Assembly: GCA_028565635.1 (NCBI GenBank)
Contig: JAOXYB010106159.1
Coordinates: forward strand, 7,577-21,083
Length of the DNA: 13,507 bases
Origin: Phoronis ovalis
Taxonomy: Eukaryota; Phoronida; Phoronidae
Direction of reading: 5' to 3'
Shown: piece by piece, positions 9,063 to 13,507 of the stretch
Layout: every line of letters starts with the position of its first letter
How positions within the stretch are numbered: the first letter of the stretch is position 1
Notes under the pieces: generated by a model
The model's database searches: none
Told to the model about the DNA's origin: nothing
Seen by the model: the letters and a program-made list of their open reading frames with translations, nothing else
Position numbers and translations under genes: made by a program

Positions 9063-9066
9063 GCCA

Positions 9067-9109
9067 TGTTGGAACATGGGTACCCACTTGCATATTGACT
9101 GCCTCCCCG
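9067..9109 (-). repeat. Right terminal inverted repeat
   Basis: This is the right end of the element. Its reverse complement repeats the left end, with A for G in the G run, C for A after CAATATG, and C for G in GGGTACCCATG. Confidence 0.85.
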
Positions 9110-9580
9110 GGATTAACTTATGCCCATGCCACATTGACTATTTTTTCTCGTAGTACACGGGATTGTAATTGGATGCAAAATGTAAACTTTCCGAACGCAT
9201 CTTTTTTTCTTTCCTTCAAAGGACTATTAAAGTACTGATGTAAGTTACCACATTGGCCTTTCATTGATCAACTATTTGTGTCATACAAGCTGTGTTAAGA
9301 CCCATTGCTAGGTGATTTGCGCCCGATGTTATAAATTATGTAAATACATGTATGCGTAAATATTATGACGAAATACCTATTTTATTTTTTTTCAGTTTCC
9401 ATAACGTTTTAGCAAAATCTTTATTAGTTTCTGAGAATAATTAGATATGATTGATACATTTTGTTCGTAAAAGTGAATCTGATATAGTTGTATAAATTGT
9501 GACAGATTAACATTTAAAACGGAAAATTTACAGGAAACAAATTAGCCTGATATAAATTTCTATTTTTTGTTCTTTTGCAG
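9110..9580. other. Non-coding stretch before the first visible exon of the 469-aa gene
   Basis: The segment ends in a clear polypyrimidine acceptor, TTGTTCTTTTGCAG (up to 9580), so it is probably the end of an intron whose 5' exon is not identified. No open frames or repeats of note. Confidence 0.5.
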
Positions 9581-11761
9581 ATGTATGTTGGTCATACAGT
9601 GATGACCGTCGAACCACTCGAGATAAAGTCTATAAGAAAACAACAAAGAAGAATAGCAGCTCTTATACCTCATCAAAATAATAAGTCAAAGGTATTATAA
9701 TACAGTTTCATTCGAGCAGCAAAACCACCTTACTAAAATACATTCAATTATGTACTCAAATACAAAAACTGTTTCGATTTTTATTATATTTCTTACGACT
9801 GGTAGCCAACATTGAACTATATTTTGCTCAAACATTCTCCTTAGAAATCAAGATAAAGCCAGACCCAGTTAAAAACGTGTAACAACATACATGTTTGCTA
9901 ACCAACAGAGCAAGTTTGGTGCTGAATTAAATCTTGCGACATAGCTTTGTTTTTAAAATGTAGTAGTACACTGCAGTAATAAATTCTTCAGTGAATAATC
10001 TTAAAATATCTCAAATAGGCAAGCGTTTATGCATTTTTGAATTTCGCTGTACCGTTTTTAACAACTGTGCAAACTGAACAGAGCAAATAAGGAATTCCAA
10101 AAACTAAAATAATTTCGTAAAAAATGTGCGTTTTGTTCTGATTATTTCGTGTCACTCTGATCAGGTGATGAGAGATGGCGCGCCCACACAAAAAAGCTAT
10201 CATTCAAAATAAAACACCCAGGGCTTCTGTTTCGATTTTTTTTTTGAAAAGTCTGTCTAGCCGTGGTATAGCTTGATTTGTGCACGATCCAAATGTATTA
10301 CAAACTATTTAGGATTAACCTTCTCTCATATACTGTTTTCAATTGGTAGGCCTCAGGGTTGGTTTCAGTATTACTGATCCCTACCATGGTGCGACGAATT
10401 TGCAAAATAAAACTATATTATTTTGATTCACTTTCACAGTTAATTATGTTTGTGCATTTTAGCATAACTGGTGGCAAAAACGAGAACCAGAGGATCCTCC
10501 AATATGCAGCAAACTTTTGGATTTCTATGTGTCTAAGAAGACAGCACCTCATCTGCGTAATCTGCGAGCCACATGTGCTTACCTTCACGAAGAAAGAGTA
10601 TACAGGAAGTATGTAACAGAACACTCAAAATATGACAAAACATTATACGTAGAAATAGGATCTATGAAAGCAAAAGGTGTGGATTCTACAAATTATCATG
10701 GAAAATATGATCCCAAGCAACAACTCATAAGTCCAACAGAGACGGAATTTAACGTGCCAATATACCAAGTACCATATTTGCGAAATGCTGTTGAAGGACA
10801 TGAAGTTCGACCTTTAACCGATCAAGAGCCGTTAAAATGGCGACTATCTCTCAAAGATATCGATAAAGACAAAAACCTAATTCTTGGCTCAAGCAGGGTT
10901 AAAAACGATTATTCCAGAAAGTTACGAGAATATGATTCACCAGAATTTTCACCAATCCCTAACCAGTCACCATTGGATTTTTCCGTTGTTGAAGAAATTC
11001 CCTGGGAAATTCCCTCCATCCACAGTCCTGTTGTTAATAGATCTGTGTCACCAACTGAGATAATACTTACAACAGATAACCTACATGAAGATGGTGAACA
11101 AATATCGGAAAGCATTCATAAAGCTGCAGGTCCTGTAAAACTTCACAAAGGAGGCAATGATTTGAATTTACTGGGCAAGAAAACAAGACAAGGTATGATT
11201 CTACCTAGAGAAATCAAAGTTATGAAATTCGATGAAACTCTTGATACAAAAGAGGTCACATTTCTTACACAACCTAAAAATATTGAACCTAACATCGACG
11301 ATGAAGACAAGGATGAAGATTTCATAATCTATCGAGAAGAATTAAACGATAACTTCTTCAAAAAAGAGCCACCGCCTGCGTTATGGTGTGCGTGCGATTA
11401 TCCTATGAGTACGTCTTCAAAAACGTGCAAGAAGTGTAAATCTGTTGGTTTCCATCAGGCGTTCTGTCAGGTTTTTGACAAAAACAAAGCTCCTCTTTGC
11501 ATGAACTGCGGTTACAAAATAAAAGGTGGCAAAAATCGTGCTGAAAAGAAACGAAAGAAAACAAACAAAGACTTAATGAAGATTAAGAGTATTGTTGCGC
11601 CTACAGTGAGAAGGACTCCACCCATTTCTCCGCCATTTTCGCCGTCAGTTGAGGAGCTCCGAAAAGAAACGTTATGGTACAGTCGATTTGGGTTAGAAAG
11701 TGATATTCCAGATGACTTTGTTTTAACGGGATTTCTAGATGTTCTTGATAACCGAATATAA
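9581..11761 (+). CDS. Uncharacterised 469-aa protein with C-terminal seven-cysteine zinc-ribbon-like module
   Basis: Two coding exons, 9581-9691 and 10463-11761, join in phase 0 across a 771-bp GT...AG intron. The first exon begins with ATG immediately after an acceptor (TTTTGCAG|ATG), so an upstream noncoding exon, or further coding exons, must exist. I do not recognise the family. In order: a basic N-terminus (MTVEPLEIKSIRKQQRRIA from Met8); a WW-containing stretch (HNWWQKREPEDPP, 38-50) and KLLDFYVSKKTAPHLRNLRA; a conserved-looking middle; an SP-rich segment from residue 196 (SPEFSPIPNQSP); an acidic patch (NIDDEDKDED, from 314); a Cys module C346-x-C348-x10-C359-x2-C362-x9-C372-x10-C383-x2-C386; a basic tract (KNRAEKKRKKTNKD, about 394-407), likely nuclear; TPPISPPFSP from 422; and a C-terminal WYSRFGLESDIPDDF motif. 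No signal peptide or membrane helix is seen. The gene is convergent with the NCAM-like gene. Confidence 0.85.
9692..10462 (+). other. Intron of the 469-aa gene
   Basis: The donor is AAG|GTATTA (GT at 9692) and the acceptor GCATTTTAG ends at 10462. It is a phase-0 intron. I see no exon, repeat or RNA gene inside. A stop-free stretch from 10359 into the second exon is in the wrong frame. Confidence 0.75.
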
Positions 11762-12167
11762 AACGGTAGCTCGATAATATTTTACATATATTACGTAATA
11801 CAGTTTAAAAAAACCCACGTAATAGTAATTCTGTTCTAACTAGTAAATTTGTTGTTCAAAATACTGGTCAAATGTTTGACTAAGGTGCTTAAAAATCTTA
11901 CTCTCCTATACTAAGCTTTATTGTTCGTTTACGGGTAAAATTTTTATTTGCTGTTTTATGTATTATGTGCAAGGCACGTTCTTACGTAGGAAGCATGAAA
12001 ACGCAGCCATTATGAAAGTTACGTGCATTCAAAGTTATTTATCATTATATGCATAATTACAAATTAAAATGTAAGATAATATTAATTGTATTTTACAAAT
12101 AATGTATAAATATATTAAATATATGAGTAAAGCATAAATTAGTCCTTTTTTCAAACGTTATACAAAG

Positions 12168-12173
12168 AATAAA
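12168..12173 (+). terminator. Candidate poly(A) signal AATAAA for the 469-aa gene
   Basis: A canonical hexamer about 400 bases after the stop codon, in A-rich context. ATTAAA at 12114-12119 is an alternative. Hexamers are frequent by chance in DNA this AT-rich. Confidence 0.3.
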
Positions 12174-12487
12174 ACAAAACATAAAACGAAACCTTGTCGG
12201 CGACTATTTTACAACTAGTCTAGTTAACAACAAATACGAAGGATTACAACTTATATACATCCACAGTTTTTAATATTAGTCTAAAAAATATCAAAATTAA
12301 TAAGGAAGATAGCGCACAATTACATCCAATCTAGATATTGTTACAACAAAGCACAAAGTTTAAAATTAAACGAAAACTTAACATATAATTTGACTTTTTG
12401 ATTCCAGTATCAGCTTATTTTAAAGAATGAAATACTATAAACCCTTTTCAGCATGCATAATGCATAGAGAAAATGCAGACAGCAGCA

Positions 12488-12499
12488 CCACCTGGTGGC
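12488..12499. promoter_or_regulatory. CTCF-like / E-box-like motif
   Basis: CCACCTGGTGGC matches the bilaterian CTCF core pattern CCA[C/G][C/T]AG[A/G][G/T]GGC at all but one position (T in place of the central A). It is also a near-perfect palindrome with an embedded CACCTG E-box. It stands in AT-rich 3' UTR/intergenic DNA between two convergent genes. A single motif can arise by chance. Confidence 0.2.
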
Positions 12500-12574
12500 C
12501 AAACAAAGCATAATGCACTTCAGTAATTAATTATACAGTTTGTCCCTTTTTTCTGCCTCGATAACCGGGTCAAA

Positions 12575-13411
12575 CTATTGCTGCACAGATGCAGGTACTC
12601 TAATTTTATTAACATTCTGATCTAAAAGTTTCGCATTACTGTCTTTTAACTCGGTCATATTATCATCACCTTCATATTTGTCTGCAGTTAACCTGAAACA
12701 AGAAAACAAGTCATCTCATTATCTGCAATGCTGCAAACACCAATTTTTCGGAGGAATAGTGTCGTGGTCTGATATTTTTAAACAGCATTTCACGCTCTTA
12801 GCAAGAGACCTGGGATAGGCCCATACTAAAATTCAAGTAATAATATCTTTTGCTAGGCCTTAAAATGCATCAGGTTCAACCACAGGGAGAGTACTGTTAA
12901 CGAGGACAATTGAGACACCAGGATCACCAGTACATGTACGCCCGAGTAATGTATTTAGTGATTGTTAGGGGAAAGGGCGTGGAGACTTTTAGGGTATATT
13001 TGTTAGTATCCCGGGGATAATTAGTGTATCCCCGAGGATAATATAACAAGAACCCCATTAACTCGTTTTCAAATTCTGCTGAAACTAAGACGTTATGTTC
13101 TAGTATAATTCCCGTTTTTGAAATTACAACATAGAGTTGACATTTAGCTCAGATGGACACCAACCTTTCCGACTCATTATCACTTGAAACTGTTTCTTCT
13201 GTACTGGCTTCCACTCGACCACTATGAACGCTAAGAGGTTTCTTCGTTTTACGACACAGCCGACCAAATGTGCAGCTAAGAAAGCCACAGTCGTTATGGT
13301 AACAACACATGGCATCCAAACATATCAAAATAAATACCACCAATGGAATGACGACAGGCAACAACTCGTTAAAATTAAATTCACCTTCCTGAGAACTTTG
13401 GTATTTCATAT
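12575..13411 (-). CDS. NCAM/Fasciclin II-like cell adhesion molecule, transmembrane and cytoplasmic exons (5' exons outside window)
   Basis: Two coding exons read on the - strand. Exon 13411-13165 follows acceptor TTTTAATTCCAG (AG at 13413-13412). Exon 12692-12575 follows TTTTCTTGTTTCAG (AG at 12694-12693). They join through donor GAAAG|GTTGGT in frame, giving 121 residues. The first exon has a short juxtamembrane stretch (SSQEGEFNFNE), a membrane helix (LLPVVIPLVVFILICL) and then DAMCCYHNDCGFLSC...RLCRK. That last segment has the same D-x2-C-x3-N-x-C-G-x3-C-x5-C-x-K pattern as vertebrate NCAM (DITCYFLNKCGLFMC...NLCGK), whose first cytoplasmic cysteines are palmitoylated. The tail is acidic and ends KIRVPASVQQ. 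NCAM/Fas2 proteins are homophilic Ig/fibronectin-III adhesion molecules of neurons and synapses. The ectodomain lies beyond the right edge. The first exon read through instead ends RLVSI at TGA 13149-13151. Confidence 0.88.
12693..13164 (-). other. Last intron of the NCAM-like gene (472 bp)
   Basis: The donor GTTGGT is non-ideal, while the acceptor has a long pyrimidine tract. The intron carries a two-copy 20-bp tandem repeat (13006-13045). If it is not spliced, its first 16 bases serve as coding sequence (LVSI, stop). Confidence 0.65.
13006..13045. repeat. Two-copy 20-bp tandem repeat
   Basis: GTATCCCGGGGATAATTAGT (13006-13025) is followed directly by GTATCCCCGAGGATAATATA (13026-13045). Each copy contains an inverted core (TATCC..GGATA), so each could fold into a small hairpin. 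It is intronic to the NCAM-like gene. Confidence 0.75.
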
Positions 13412-13507
13412 CTGGAATTAAAAGTAGAAATACGTCAACGTTTTGTAAAAACAATCATGTAGGAAAACATTTATAAACTAATGATCAGATCTTATCTACT
13501 GTGTAAT

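Larger units (their letters stand above)
8782..9109. mobile_element. 328-bp MITE-like element with 43-bp terminal inverted repeats and internal minisatellite
   Basis: The left end 8782-8824 (starting CGGGGGGGCAGTCAATATG) and the reverse complement of the right end 9067-9109 (starting CGGGGAGGCAGTCAATATG) match at 40 of 43 positions. Such long, near-identical terminal inverted repeats on a 328-bp non-coding unit fit a non-autonomous DNA transposon. The interior holds a GC-rich hairpin near 8864-8883 and then about six roughly 31-bp repeats (see separate entry). No transposase is encoded. No exact target-site duplication is visible, although ATCAACCTCT on the left and ATTAACTTAT on the right agree at 7 of 10 positions. 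I cannot assign a superfamily. A 105-codon open stretch starting at 8921 runs through the repeats and is not a gene. Confidence 0.8.
11762..12574. other. Convergent 3' UTR region between the 469-aa gene and the NCAM-like gene
   Basis: The 813 bp between two stop codons facing each other must contain two transcript ends. Candidate + strand poly(A) signals are ATTAAA at 12114-12119 and AATAAA at 12168-12173. On the - strand, AATAAA (reading TTTATT on +) occurs near 11916 and 11943. If both outer signals are used, the two 3' UTRs would overlap by a few hundred bases. No coding sequence is seen. Confidence 0.55.

Noticed and set aside
8921-9238. 105-codon open frame giving repeated SLG/KGVFF peptides
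   Set aside because: It is the translation of the minisatellite and right inverted repeat of the mobile element, so the peptide repeats are a by-product of the DNA repeats.
10418-10624. - strand and alternative + strand frames overlapping the start of exon 2 of the 469-aa gene
   Set aside because: They end inside or conflict with the long 10463-11761 frame, which carries the coding signal and joins in phase with 9581-9691.
13124-13421. Other open frames on both strands over the NCAM-like exon
   Set aside because: Shadows of the transmembrane exon. Only one frame gives the membrane helix and the NCAM cysteine pattern.

Overview
The window is eukaryotic, AT-rich nuclear DNA from an animal, most likely an invertebrate bilaterian. 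Coding blocks are split by short introns (about 170-770 bp) with GT...AG ends and pyrimidine-rich acceptors. Two of the genes belong to animal neuronal families: a BRSK/SAD polarity kinase and an NCAM/Fasciclin II-type adhesion molecule. The species cannot be told from the sequence alone. There are no bacterial operon features, rRNA or recognisable tRNA genes, or CRISPR arrays.

Layout. (1) 45-3383, + strand: the last six or seven coding exons of a BRSK/SAD kinase; the catalytic domain lies beyond the left edge. The window holds the linker with the DPPRKRVDS motif, a Ser/Thr-Pro repeat linker, the AWRSRL...[11 protein letters not shown] block and the C-terminal autoinhibitory/KA1 region, with two possible C-termini. 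(2) 4227-4982, - strand: a single-exon 251-codon gene of unknown function, tail-to-tail with BRSK, with a c-Myc-like nuclear signal and a YPWM tetrapeptide. (3) 4983-9580: about 4.6 kb mostly without genes. It holds a short protein-like open stretch (5632-5811), a GT microsatellite, a diverged pair of direct repeats (7358-7760) and a complete 328-bp element with 43-bp terminal inverted repeats and an internal minisatellite (8782-9109). (4) 9581-11761, + strand: a two-exon gene for a 469-residue protein of unknown family with a seven-cysteine zinc-ribbon-like module near its C-terminus. (5) 12575-13411, - strand: the last two coding exons of an NCAM/Fasciclin II-like protein (transmembrane segment and cytoplasmic tail), convergent with gene 4; the ectodomain lies beyond the right edge.

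BRSK/SAD kinases and NCAM/Fas2 proteins both act in neuronal polarity and synapse or axon development. In the window they are only neighbours, and nothing in the sequence shows a functional link. All exon joins were worked out by hand from splice signals and reading-frame continuity. The two unknown proteins and the inverted-repeat element are the parts most likely to be undescribed.
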